Source: Zelonia costaricensis (lineage: Eukaryota; Euglenozoa; Kinetoplastea; Trypanosomatida; Trypanosomatidae). Taken from it: DNA of 24,222 nucleotides. Position 1 is the first letter of the stretch. Each line of letters starts with the position of its first letter. Where the stretch lies: contig JASAOO010003362.1 of NCBI GenBank assembly GCA_030849075.1, positions 23,072-47,293 of the forward strand. Direction: 5' to 3'. The notes beneath the pieces are model-generated. The model saw only the letters and a list, made by a program, of their open reading frames with translations. It was not told the origin of the DNA and made no database searches. The translations under genes were made by a program, and so were the position numbers. Of the stretch, positions 8,644 through 16,946 are shown piece after piece.

Positions 8644-8727
8644 GCCGATACACACGTGCAGGCAGCTTTCCCTGCCGCCGCCCCCCCCCCCTCACCACCA
8701 CTTTGGGTAGACACCAGAGCCAGACCA

Positions 8728-9783
8728 ATGCCGCCGAAGCACCAGCGCCCCGCCCCGGCGACGATGCCGGAGGAGGACGAGGAGGATGACATGATGGAAA
8801 TGGGCCACATGATGGACTTCGAGAAGTACCTCGACCCCGACTTCTCCAAGAAGTTCATGGCCAACCTGCCCGAGAAGATCCGCCAGCGCGCGCAGGTGCT
8901 CGCGGCCTACGACGAGGACCTCTCGGCGCAGCAGAGCGCCTTTAAGGAGAAGCAGGCGGAGGTTATGCGCCGCTACGACGCCCTCTTCGCGCCGCTGCTG
9001 CAGCGCCGCAAGGAGATTGTGACGGGCGCCGCGGCCGTGTCCGACGAGGACGTGAAGAAGGGCATGCCGGAGGAGCACGTGGGACAGATCGCCGTGGAGG
9101 CGGAGTCGGTGGACGCGGCAACCGACGCGGCTGGCCTGGATGGCTTCTGGCTGCGCGTGCTGCGCCACCACACCGTCATCGATAGCACGATCGAGCCGCA
9201 CGACGAGGACGTGCTCAAGCACCTCATCGACATCACCTCGGCGACGGCGGACGGCGAGTACGGCAGCTTCAAGGTTATCTTCACCTTCGCGCCGAACGAC
9301 TTCTTCACGGAGGAGCAGATCACGGCGACGGTCACGGTGAAGGGGGACGAGTCGGACCTGACGGTGACGCCCATCTCGTGGAAGCCGGGTCGCAACGTCA
9401 TGATGCAGACGATCACGAAGAAGCAGCGCGCGAAGCGGACTGGGCAGGTGCGCACTATCTCCCACGACGTTGCGCAGCCCTCCTTCTTCTGGCTCTTCCA
9501 GAAGAAGTCCGACGTGGACGGCGAGGATGGCGAGGACGAGGAGGAGGGGGAGGAGGACGACGAGGAGCAGCGCATCAGCATGTTGGAGGTGCTGCACACC
9601 TGCATCGTGCCCAACGCCGTGCGCTACTACACCGGCGAGGCCCCCGACGGCTTCAGCGACGTGGATGAGGAGGACGAGGTGGAGGAGGAGGAAGAGGAGG
9701 AAGAGGAGGAGGACATCGTTCCGCGCGGCCGGGGTGGTGGCCGTGGCATGAACCGTGGCGGCCGCGGCGGTCGCGGCTTCTAA
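8728..9783 (+). CDS. NAP1: Nucleosome assembly protein NAP1 with RGG tail
   Basis: A 351-residue histone chaperone of the NAP1 family, which binds H2A-H2B and moves them between cytoplasm and chromatin. Residues about 30-80 give the long dimerisation helix. GLDGFWLRVLRHH (136-148), the EPHDEDVLKHLIDI block (156-169), FKVIFTFAPNDFFT (181-194), a basic KKQRAKR patch (231-237) that matches the usual nuclear localisation loop, and PSFFWLFQ (251-258) are all NAP1 landmarks. Acidic runs follow at 262-279 and 311-329, the second being the usual C-terminal acidic tail. After it comes an extra tail of Arg-Gly repeats (residues 333-351, RGRGGGRG then RGGRGGRGF), not found in yeast or human NAP1. ATG 8728 is the first ATG after 394 ATG-free bases; M13 is a possible second start. 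Confidence 0.93.
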   Translation: MPPKHQRPAPATMPEEDEEDDMMEMGHMMDFEKYLDPDFSKKFMANLPEKIRQRAQVLAAYDEDLSAQQSAFKEKQAEVMRRYDALFAPLLQRRKEIVTGAAAVSDEDVKKGMPEEHVGQIAVEAESVDAATDAAGLDGFWLRVLRHHTVIDSTIEPHDEDVLKHLIDITSATADGEYGSFKVIFTFAPNDFFTEEQITATVTVKGDESDLTVTPISWKPGRNVMMQTITKKQRAKRTGQVRTISHDVAQPSFFWLFQKKSDVDGEDGEDEEEGEEDDEEQRISMLEVLHTCIVPNAVRYYTGEAPDGFSDVDEEDEVEEEEEEEEEEDIVPRGRGGGRGMNRGGRGGRGF

Positions 9784-10319
9784 GCTGCACACGCAGACAC
9801 ACAGAGACGGACACACGCAAGGAAGCCCTTTCTCCTCTCTTCCACGTGCCCTCCTTCCGGGCACTGGCTGTGGAGATGAGCGGTGGTGCTTTGCGGTAAA
9901 CGAATAGAAGACGAGGAGTGGGGAACGTCAATGTGGCCGTGCCGCTGTTGCCCCCCCCCCCTTCTACTCACCCCACCGCACACAACGCGTTGTGGTGTCG
10001 GCTGCACGTCGGGGCAGGGGAGAGGAGGGGCGGAGACAGAAAGAGAAGAGGAGGAGAAGGAGAAGAAGCGCATTCCTCGCATTCTTGCAACCTCTTCGGC
10101 ACGTGCTACTCGCGCTTACCTGCCCCTGCCTCGTTGGCGCCTTCCGCATTGGCCTCGCCCCCCGTCTAACGCCCTTCGTTTTTTGTTTGTTTACCTGCAC
10201 ACCCGTGCACGCACTTGCTGACATCATCGCCTCTTCTCTCCCTTCCCCTACCTCGCGTTTCGGCGCAGCCACGTGATGGACTACGCGGCAGCTCGGAGGA
10301 CGCAGCGAGGGTTAACGAA

Positions 10320-10440
10320 GACGCTGGGATGGGGGCAGAGGAACAGAATAGGTGGGGAGTCCAGTGGAGGGGTCTGAGAGAAGAAGGCAAGCCCAGGTGC
10401 TGGGGAGGAGCGGGGAGGAGAGGAGAGCGACATTGCTCGC
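10320..10440 (+). other. Purine-rich, G-run-rich segment
   Basis: Several runs of three to five G on the + strand, in contrast to the pyrimidine-rich spacers elsewhere. Loops between runs are long, so a stable quadruplex is possible but not clear. A similar shorter patch lies at 10013-10069. Confidence 0.5.
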
Positions 10441-10924
10441 GCTTCCATTGCGCGTCCACTACGCCTCCCCTCCTCCTCCATCTCCCTCACCGTCACGACC
10501 CCTTCACAAGAGCCTCTACACCCCAACTCGCCGTCTCGCCCCCCTCCCCCTTCCCCTCTTGGCGGCCTCTTTTATGCATCGCTCCTGATGCACCCATTAA
10601 CTTGACCTCGTTAACACACAAGAACAGTGCGAGAAAAAAAGCGAGGGTGTGTAACCACCACAGAGATTTGTGAGGCGCGGGTCCCAGCTGTGGGGTCGCG
10701 GGCGCCGGCTTCGACTGTACATGCGGTTGCGTGGGCTCCTTGTGGCGACCGTGCCCCGAAGCCTCCGTGAGGGCGGCGCTGTTGCCGTTCCCCTCTCCCA
10801 CTCGACGTGCGCGGCTGCGTGCCGCACCTCGTAGTGCGAGTGGTAGACATGTGCTCTCGTACCGCAGCCCTGCGCGGAGATCGCACGTTGCCCTTTTTGG
10901 GAAAAGGAAGAGGTCGAGAGAGTA

Positions 10925-10941
10925 CTGGTGGTGGTGGTGGA
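10925..10941 (+). repeat. (TGG)5 triplet repeat
   Basis: Five TGG triplets followed by AGG and a G5 run. GG repeats of this kind can form two-layer quadruplexes. Confidence 0.75.
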
Positions 10942-11261
10942 GGTCGGGGGTGGCTCCACACTCTTTCACCTCCGGCAATTCTTAACGTGGCGGCCTCCCT
11001 CGATGCCGACTTCCTGTCCCGCACCCAGCTCCCCCCTCCTCTACCCGTCTCCTTCACTGCCTGCACACCGACGTCGCCTGCCACTGCCGCGGGGCAATAA
11101 AAAAGAAGAGAGAAGCGCACACCCACAGAGGTAAGGAAAGCTGCGACGCTTCGTTTTGAGGGCCGCCGTTGCCCTCTCCCCCCTCTTCCGTCGCCTTCCC
11201 CTGCCGCAGATCCGCTCACCACACATCGGGGTCGCTGGCCATCCCCCACCACACGCGTACA

Positions 11262-11280
11262 CACAAACACACACACACAC
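11262..11280 (+). repeat. (CA)n microsatellite
   Basis: CA array about 500 bases before the start of the 1012-residue gene. Confidence 0.85.
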
Positions 11281-11530
11281 ATGAGTGAGCCGTGTCTGTT
11301 CACGCCAACACAACAAAAAGCGCTGAAGACGACACGTCATATTTATCTGGACCTTTGCGCATAGAGAACAAGGTGGAGGTGCTGGAAAGGAGCCTTTACA
11401 CGGCGGCTTCACCGAACGCGCTCTGCAGTGCAGTGATCGCAGAACAGAGGGCGCGCCGCGTGTCAGGCCCCTTCCCCCCCCCCCCCTGCGCCGTGGGGCA
11501 TTCTAGAGAGGCGCCACTGGCATTCACATA

Positions 11531-11570
11531 TCCTTTGTCCGTCGCCCCTCTTTTCTCCGGTCGGCTGCAG
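11531..11570 (+). promoter_or_regulatory. Predicted trans-splice acceptor for the 1012-residue protein gene
   Basis: Pyrimidine-rich tract ending GGCTGCAG, AG at 11569-11570. It gives a 215-base leader with no upstream ATG. Later AGs before the gene lie at 11660-11661 and 11669-11670; after that none occurs until inside the coding region (11807-11808). Confidence 0.5.
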
Positions 11571-11784
11571 AGCCCGCAGAGTGCGCGCTGCCTTTGCGGT
11601 TTCCGACTTGGCCGCACTTTGCCCACGAGCCCCTGGCACCCACCCGCGCACGCAAACATAGAATACCAAGCGGCTTACTCTTTACACTCGCGCACCTCCT
11701 CACCTCCCTCGCCTTTGTATCGCACACCTTTGCCTTTATTTTCCTTCTTGTCGCTGCTCTCAAACCGTTCGCCTCTATCCGTCG

Positions 11785-14700
11785 ATGACAACCTCGGCGG
11801 CGCTCGAGTACCCCTCCAGCTCGGAGTTCAATGTGCTCGTGCAGCGCTTCAAGCTGCTCAACCTCGTCCAGCGTGTGGCCCACCGCGATGTGAGCGAGAT
11901 GCTGGACACGGTCGGGCTGGAGGGGCTGTCGCGCAAGGGCACGCTCTCGCGGTGGGCCTGGGACGACAAGGATGACGCCGGCGTCGCTCTCGAGGATGAC
12001 AACGGTCCCATGCACGGCATGAGTAGCGGGATGCACCTCCTCGGCGCCACCAGACCTGACCGCGGCGGCTGGCGCCGTGGCGCTGGCGGCGCTGATGCCG
12101 CCGCTCGCCGCAGCGAGCAGGCCCGCCCGTTGCCGAGCTCGCGCAGCGCGGCTCCTCTCACCGTGGCGGCTGCCCGCCTGCGCTCCCCGCCGCGCATGCA
12201 GTTCGGCAGGCCCACCTCCAGCTTCGAGGCGCGCGTCGCGGCGGCGCGGTGGAACAGCGGCGTGGAGGCGGACACCGACCCCAGTAGTGTGGAGCGGGCG
12301 TACGCCGGCACAACCGCCACGCTGCGCCACACCCCGCCGCCACCCCCCACCGGCCCTTCGCCGGCTGCGAGCGACACCCGGCGCCGCTACGTCGTGCGCC
12401 GCACGCACCGCGTGGTGCGCCGCAGCCCGGAGGAGCGCGACAACTTTTTTGCCCGCCTCGCAGAGCCGCGCGTGCGGCCTGGCGCGGCATCCGAGGAGGT
12501 CCTTGTGTACGACGACGCCGCGGAGGGGCGGTCAGCGGCGGCGGCGCCACCACCGACGACGCGCCCCCGCGAGGGACGGGATGCTGTCGCTGCGTACGGC
12601 GACGCCCACAGTCGCGGGGTGCTGCCGGGTGCACGCGCCGCGTACGCGCACGAGGGCTACGCTGCACCTCCGTTCCCTCCGCCCGCCCCGTTCCCCGCAA
12701 CAAGCACAGCGCCCCTGCACACGCCACCGCCGCCGCAGGAGCGGCGCCCATCCCTGGACGCCTACTACGCCTACCCACGGCAGCTCGCCCCACTCCCGCT
12801 GTCACCACAGCAGCAACAGCAGCACCAACTGCTGCAGCGGCTGTCTGCGTCCCTCTTCTCCCCAACCCCTGCAGCGTCGTGGGCCGCTGGCCCGAGCGGG
12901 GCGAGCCGCAGCGCGTCTGGCGGCGTTGGCGGCGCGCAGGAGTACCCGTACGCGGCAGTGGAGGAGGATGGCGCGGGAGAAGGAGCACGACTGTCGCCGC
13001 CCCCACCGCCGCGCGCGGGCACGGTAGCAGCAGCGGCACCCGCGACAGCCACCCCGGGCGGCCTGGTGCGGCGGCGCAGCGTCAACTTTGCCATGCCGGA
13101 GGGCGGCGACGAGACGGGCGAGCGCCCGCTCGACGTGCATCAGGAGGCCCTTTCGGCGCAGGCCACACCCGCGCCGGGCGACGACCTCAACTCGTCCCCG
13201 CTGAGCCAAGGGGAGGTGCCCTTCTTCGCCGCGACGGCTCCCACCGAGACGCTGCCCCGCACCGAGAACGCCGGGACGCCGAACGCGGCTTCGGCACGTC
13301 GTGGGCGTGGTGCTGGCTCTGCCGCGCGTGGTGCCCCGTCCGTGCCGCACCTCCAGCTGCCTGTGCGCCGAGGAAGCAGCAGCGGCGGTCCCGACGCCTT
13401 CGAGCCCGAAGACGCGGTTGCCAGCAGCCAGCGCGTGAGCCCTGGCAACAGCCACAGCCTCTCCTCCCAGCCCCTCGCCAAGTCCCCGCGGGTGGGCCGC
13501 GGTCTCGCCCCCAAGGCAAAGCCCAAGGCCGCCCCCGAGAGTCCCCGCATACCGCTTGAGGCGGTGCGACATGCGGCGGCGCTCGTCTTGCGGTCTGGCT
13601 CGATACCGCAGAACTTCGCCAGCGCCAACTCCGGCGGCAGCGCGCAACACAGCTACAGCGGGCCCGGCGCCTCACCCCTGCACTTCTCGCCGCTACAGCA
13701 CCAACCGTCGCAGCCATCACCACAGCAGCAGCAGCAGCGGCCCTCCAGCGCACGCACCCCACCCGTGGCGCCCAGCTTCGGCGGTGCGGGCATCCTGCGC
13801 TCGCCGCGGCCACACACAGTGACGGTGGCGGCCGGCGGGGTTGCCGCGGCTGCCGCGTCGGGGGAGGAGAGAGCGGAGGGGGAGAGCGGCCCACGCGGTG
13901 CGACGCCGACGCCGCGGTCGCGCAGCGGTGCTGGGACGACTGCCGGCTCTGGCAGGCGTGCGGACGCCGCGGCTTCGCCGCTGGGAGGTGCCCGGGTCAA
14001 CGCCGCAGCAAAGCAGTCCTTCGAGGCGCTCTCGTCTGCGATTGACCACATGCTGCAGGACCACCAGCAACTTCTCCGCCAGGTGTACAAGGACACAGCC
14101 ACATCAGAAAAAGCAGCGCCTGGTGCGGCGGTGGCGCGGTCCGCGTCTGCGTCGTCACGGCGCACGCGTGGTCGGGCGGGCGACTCCTCCTACGGCTCCT
14201 CCTCGGAGGACGCTTGGGACACGGCAAGGGCTCCTGCGGCACGCGGCGACGGCATGCGCCACACCGTTGAGGTCGACCTCGGCGGCGCAGATAACGGCGA
14301 CGGCGACGAGCTAGGCGGCGGTGTCGACCTGCTTGCTGGGACCGAGCGTGGAACCGACAACGACGTCGAGGATGAGATGCTGCTGTACACGCGACTGCAG
14401 CACCAGCTGACGCGCCTCGACGCGGACATGGTGCGACTCGGCATCGCGAGCGGCAGCGAGAGCAGCGCCAGCACACACAGTGGCGGCGCCAGCGCCGCGG
14501 CGGTTGGGCCTGGCAGGGTTGCCAGTGCGGCTGCGCGTGCCCCGCTGCGCACCGCGGCTGCTGCTGAGCCACCCCCGCGGCAGCGCAGCCGCGGTGAGAT
14601 TGCCGAGGAGGTGGTGCAGCGCCTCTGTGCGTACCGCATGGACCACTTCCAGTACATCGCCTACAATGAGCGGCTCTGGAACACCAGCTCGACCTCGCAG

Positions 14701-14823
14701 TTCACGTTCGCGCAGCGCCTCACGGCTGCGATGACGGAGGAGTGCTGGGCCGAGGTGATGGCTGAGGTGGGCTCCATCATGGACGAGTACGTGGACGGGC
14801 TGGCCGAGCATGAGCTGCAGTAA
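11785..14823 (+). CDS. Large, mostly disordered protein of unknown function
   Basis: A 1012-residue protein I do not recognise. Most of it is Ala/Pro/Ser/Arg/Gly low complexity and probably unfolded, with two Q5 tracts (residues 342-346 and 647-651). Three parts look folded: residues 13-63 (LVQRFKLLNLVQRVAHRDVS and an acidic end); two helical segments with coiled-coil spacing at 741-772 (FEALSSAIDHMLQDHQQLLRQV) and 862-885 (LLYTRLQHQLTRLDADMVRLG); and a dense C-terminal block at 933-1010 with conserved-looking aromatic residues (DHFQYIAYNERLW ... MTEECWAEVM ... IMDEYVDGL). Codon choice is strongly GC-rich at position 3 throughout, so the gene is real. This architecture suits a scaffold or cytoskeletal/basal-body protein, but that is only inference. 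ATG 11785 directly follows a pyrimidine tract; see findings for an alternative start. Confidence 0.88.
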   Translation: MTTSAALEYPSSSEFNVLVQRFKLLNLVQRVAHRDVSEMLDTVGLEGLSRKGTLSRWAWDDKDDAGVALEDDNGPMHGMSSGMHLLGATRPDRGGWRRGAGGADAAARRSEQARPLPSSRSAAPLTVAAARLRSPPRMQFGRPTSSFEARVAAARWNSGVEADTDPSSVERAYAGTTATLRHTPPPPPTGPSPAASDTRRRYVVRRTHRVVRRSPEERDNFFARLAEPRVRPGAASEEVLVYDDAAEGRSAAAAPPPTTRPREGRDAVAAYGDAHSRGVLPGARAAYAHEGYAAPPFPPPAPFPATSTAPLHTPPPPQERRPSLDAYYAYPRQLAPLPLSPQQQQQHQLLQRLSASLFSPTPAASWAAGPSGASRSASGGVGGAQEYPYAAVEEDGAGEGARLSPPPPPRAGTVAAAAPATATPGGLVRRRSVNFAMPEGGDETGERPLDVHQEALSAQATPAPGDDLNSSPLSQGEVPFFAATAPTETLPRTENAGTPNAASARRGRGAGSAARGAPSVPHLQLPVRRGSSSGGPDAFEPEDAVASSQRVSPGNSHSLSSQPLAKSPRVGRGLAPKAKPKAAPESPRIPLEAVRHAAALVLRSGSIPQNFASANSGGSAQHSYSGPGASPLHFSPLQHQPSQPSPQQQQQRPSSARTPPVAPSFGGAGILRSPRPHTVTVAAGGVAAAAASGEERAEGESGPRGATPTPRSRSGAGTTAGSGRRADAAASPLGGARVNAAAKQSFEALSSAIDHMLQDHQQLLRQVYKDTATSEKAAPGAAVARSASASSRRTRGRAGDSSYGSSSEDAWDTARAPAARGDGMRHTVEVDLGGADNGDGDELGGGVDLLAGTERGTDNDVEDEMLLYTRLQHQLTRLDADMVRLGIASGSESSASTHSGGASAAAVGPGRVASAAARAPLRTAAAAEPPPRQRSRGEIAEEVVQRLCAYRMDHFQYIAYNERLWNTSSTSQFTFAQRLTAAMTEECWAEVMAEVGSIMDEYVDGLAEHELQ

Positions 14824-15477
14824 TGCACCCCTGCTTCCCTTCGAAAGTGTGAGGTGGCGGAGTGGGGGCGGAGGGCCCCACCAACAGCAGCCCCTCAGCG
14901 AGCCTGACGCTCTTTCTCTCCTCTTGTATGGTTACCCAGCAATTTCCTGGTCGGGCCCTGGCAGTCTACAAGCAAGCACCACAAAATGGGCAGTGCGAAG
15001 GCCGACCACGACGAGGATGGCTGCAGGACACGCTACGGAGTCCCCGAGCTCGTGCTCGCCCCTCTTTCACCCGAATTGGCATCGAACCGCCCTCACAGAG
15101 TGCCCGAGCCTGCGAGGGACTGCGCGAACTTGGCATCGTCCGTGGGAGACCCACGTGCCCACTCAACGCCTGCCTGTGTGTGTGACGCATTGTTTATCCC
15201 TCCCATTGCGCTTCTCTATTCCCGCCCTACTCGACGCGGCTTCCGACCGCTTTTTTTTTTTTTGGCTTCCCGATGTCTGCGACGCACGCAACGGCAGTTG
15301 TACGCAGAGAAGACAGCACTCGATCTGCGGCCGCGCACAGGGGAGGCAATAGAGGAGCTGCCCGACAACACGACGGTGGTGCCGCCACGTGCCGGCTCTT
15401 CCTTCCCCCCCCTCCCCTCGTACGAGAACCCGTGTCTCTCGATCAGCACCACAAAACCGTCGCTCACGCCGACAGCG
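14824..15477 (+). other. Spacer 1012-residue protein gene-WASHC3
   Basis: No gene seen. It holds the 3' UTR, a T13 run at 15251-15263 and the WASHC3 acceptor. The WASHC3 frame is open back to ATG 14986, but that part has no family match and lies before the acceptor. Confidence 0.7.
15228..15297 (+). promoter_or_regulatory. Predicted trans-splice acceptor for WASHC3
   Basis: Pyrimidine-rich tract including a T13 run (15251-15263); first AG after it is at 15296-15297, the next at 15306-15307. The out-of-frame ATG at 15273 lies before this site and so would be removed. Confidence 0.65.
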
Positions 15478-16368
15478 ATGGCCGGCGTGCCGAGCCGCGC
15501 TGCACCCACGAGCACGGCTGCTGCTGCTGCGGCCGCAGCCACGGCCGAGGCCGACGCCGACGCGCAGGCGGTGGTGCAGCTCGTTAACCGCTTTGTCGTC
15601 AGCACCGTGCAGTTCCTCAACCGCTTCGCCGAAGAGTGCGAGTCGCGTCTCGTCCACACCAGTCACGCCCTGACGCAGCTCGAGTTGCAGGCGCAGCTGC
15701 TGGAGCACCTGCTTCTCTCTAGCGGCGCCGCAGACGCCGGCGCGGAGGGGGAGAGTGGAGAGGAGGGGCACTCCGACAACGAAGAGGACGACACTGCGTC
15801 GTACCTCGAGGCGGGCCGTGACGATGGCAGCGATGCATCCGCAGCCGCGTACGACGACCAGGACGATGCAGGGCGTGGGCGACACCAGCGCCACCGCAGC
15901 CGCAACGGCAACGACGCCCCCCTCGCCCTCACTGCGCACCCGTCACCCAACGGGGCTGAGGCACGCAGGCAGGCGCCACCAGCGCCCGGCGCGCTCCGCA
16001 AGGGCCCTCCGCGACCTCCGCCGGGTGCGGCGGCCCGGGCGGCCGCTGCAGCGCAGGAGGAGGCGGCAGCGCGGGCCGCGACGCTGGCCATTGTGGGGGC
16101 ACCGGTGCTGCTGCCGTCCCTTGCCGCCGACGCCGCACCACCGCCACCGCCACCGCCGCTGGAGCTGCGGCCGGGTCGGCTGCCTATGCGGCAGCACCCG
16201 CGACTCCGCGGTTACTTCGAGCTGCTTGCCCTCCGCGTGCCGGCCGCACTGGTGAAGGCGAAGATGCAGGTGGACGGGCACCAGCCGGAGTGGCTCGACA
16301 CGCCGGATGCGCCGGCCCCAGGCGGGTTGTCGGCCGCCGTCCGCGCCTTTGTGGATGAGCCTGACTGA
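15478..16368 (+). CDS. WASHC3: WASH complex subunit 3 (WASHC3/CCDC53)
   Basis: A 296-residue form of CCDC53/WASHC3, a core subunit of the WASH complex that switches on Arp2/3-driven actin growth on endosomes. Residues 29-81 (VNRFVVSTVQFLNRFAEECESRL, then a heptad-like helix) match the human NQFVVHTVQFLNRFSTVCEEKL coiled coil. Residues 239-281 (HPRLRGYFELLALRVPAALVKAKM ... LDTPDAPAP) match the human DPRYARYLKMVQVGVPVMAIRNKM ... LERPDAPVP block. Between them lies a low-complexity linker of about 155 residues: acidic (about 86-115), basic/His (about 133-145), Pro/Ala-rich, and a P7 run near 220-226. The human protein is 194 residues. ATG 15478 starts the family-like part and is the first in-frame ATG after the acceptor. 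Confidence 0.9.
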   Translation: MAGVPSRAAPTSTAAAAAAAATAEADADAQAVVQLVNRFVVSTVQFLNRFAEECESRLVHTSHALTQLELQAQLLEHLLLSSGAADAGAEGESGEEGHSDNEEDDTASYLEAGRDDGSDASAAAYDDQDDAGRGRHQRHRSRNGNDAPLALTAHPSPNGAEARRQAPPAPGALRKGPPRPPPGAAARAAAAAQEEAAARAATLAIVGAPVLLPSLAADAAPPPPPPPLELRPGRLPMRQHPRLRGYFELLALRVPAALVKAKMQVDGHQPEWLDTPDAPAPGGLSAAVRAFVDEPD

Positions 16369-16387
16369 GGGATGTGCGTACACGCAC

Positions 16388-16410
16388 GTGTGTGGGTGTG
16401 TGTGTGTGTA
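16388..16410 (+). repeat. (TG)n microsatellite
   Basis: Interrupted TG array at the start of the WASHC3 3' UTR. Confidence 0.85.
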
Positions 16411-16861
16411 CGTGGGTGGCTTGCGCAATCGGAGCAGCGGCTCCCACCTCTCTCCTCCCCCTCGTCGCTTGTGTTGCTCCGCATCCTTTCCCTCTCTTCA
16501 GCCCCCTCCCTACCGCACCAGCTGCACGCCGAGACGCCCGAGCACATCGAGTTCAAACGAGAAAAAGACTTTACGTGGTGGCCCCCCCCCCTCCAAGGAA
16601 GGAGGTGACGGACGAGCTTCGCTGACCTGCGAATGTGAAGCTTCAGGCGGCACCGTCCGTCCCCCCTTCCTCACTCTCGCCGACACGTACAGCGTCAACG
16701 AGGCAGCGATATCTGAGGGAAAGAAAAATGTATGACGCCACTGAGCCCAGGGCCGTGCACCGCTTCACCTGCCACATCAACTCCCCTACGCTGGCTGATC
16801 TGGGTTGTGCACCTTTTCACAGTTGTCAGCTGGGCATAATCGAAAGTTCGGCGTCGCTCGC

Positions 16862-16905
16862 CGTACGCCGTCGTCGCTTCCCCATAATCGACGCCATCAT
16901 CACAG
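16862..16905 (+). promoter_or_regulatory. Predicted trans-splice acceptor for the 358-residue protein gene
   Basis: Moderate pyrimidine tract ending ATCATCACAG, AG at 16904-16905, 42 bases before ATG 16947. The two earlier AGs have similar tracts. Confidence 0.45.
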
Positions 16906-16933
16906 ACACACCGACCCACACACGCACGCACGC
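16900..16933 (+). repeat. CA/CGCA-rich repeat
   Basis: Degenerate CA repeat ending 13 bases before the start codon. Confidence 0.75.
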
Positions 16934-16946
16934 ATAGATAGACAGC

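Larger units (their letters stand above)
8001..8727 (+). other. Spacer CNH protein gene-NAP1
   Basis: No gene seen. A TG array begins 11 bases after the stop, a polypyrimidine tract with AG lies at 8270-8333, and then comes a 394-base stretch without any ATG that probably forms the NAP1 leader, with a compact hairpin and a CA-rich end. Confidence 0.7.
9784..11784 (+). other. 2-kb spacer NAP1-1012-residue protein gene
   Basis: No convincing gene. Contents: a CA-rich patch at 9787-9820 just after the NAP1 stop, a C11 run at 9951-9961, purine-rich G-run sequence at 10013-10069 and 10320-10440, pyrimidine tracts at 10440-10570, five TGG triplets at 10925-10941, a CA array at 11262-11280, a C13 run at 11474-11486, and the downstream gene's splice signals. 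No ATG occurs from 11284 to 11784. Confidence 0.65.
16369..16946 (+). other. Spacer WASHC3-358-residue protein gene
   Basis: No gene seen. A TG array starts about 20 bases after the WASHC3 stop, a C10 run lies at 16582-16591, and a CA-rich leader precedes the next gene. Possible acceptors are the AGs at 16691-16692, 16821-16822 and 16904-16905. Confidence 0.7.

Noticed and set aside
14986..15477. Upstream extension of WASHC3 from ATG 14986
   Set aside because: It crosses a T13 run and the predicted acceptor at 15297 and has no likeness to the family.
15273..15587. Out-of-frame upstream ATG overlapping the WASHC3 start
   Set aside because: The ATG lies before the first AG after the pyrimidine tract, so it should not be in the mature mRNA.
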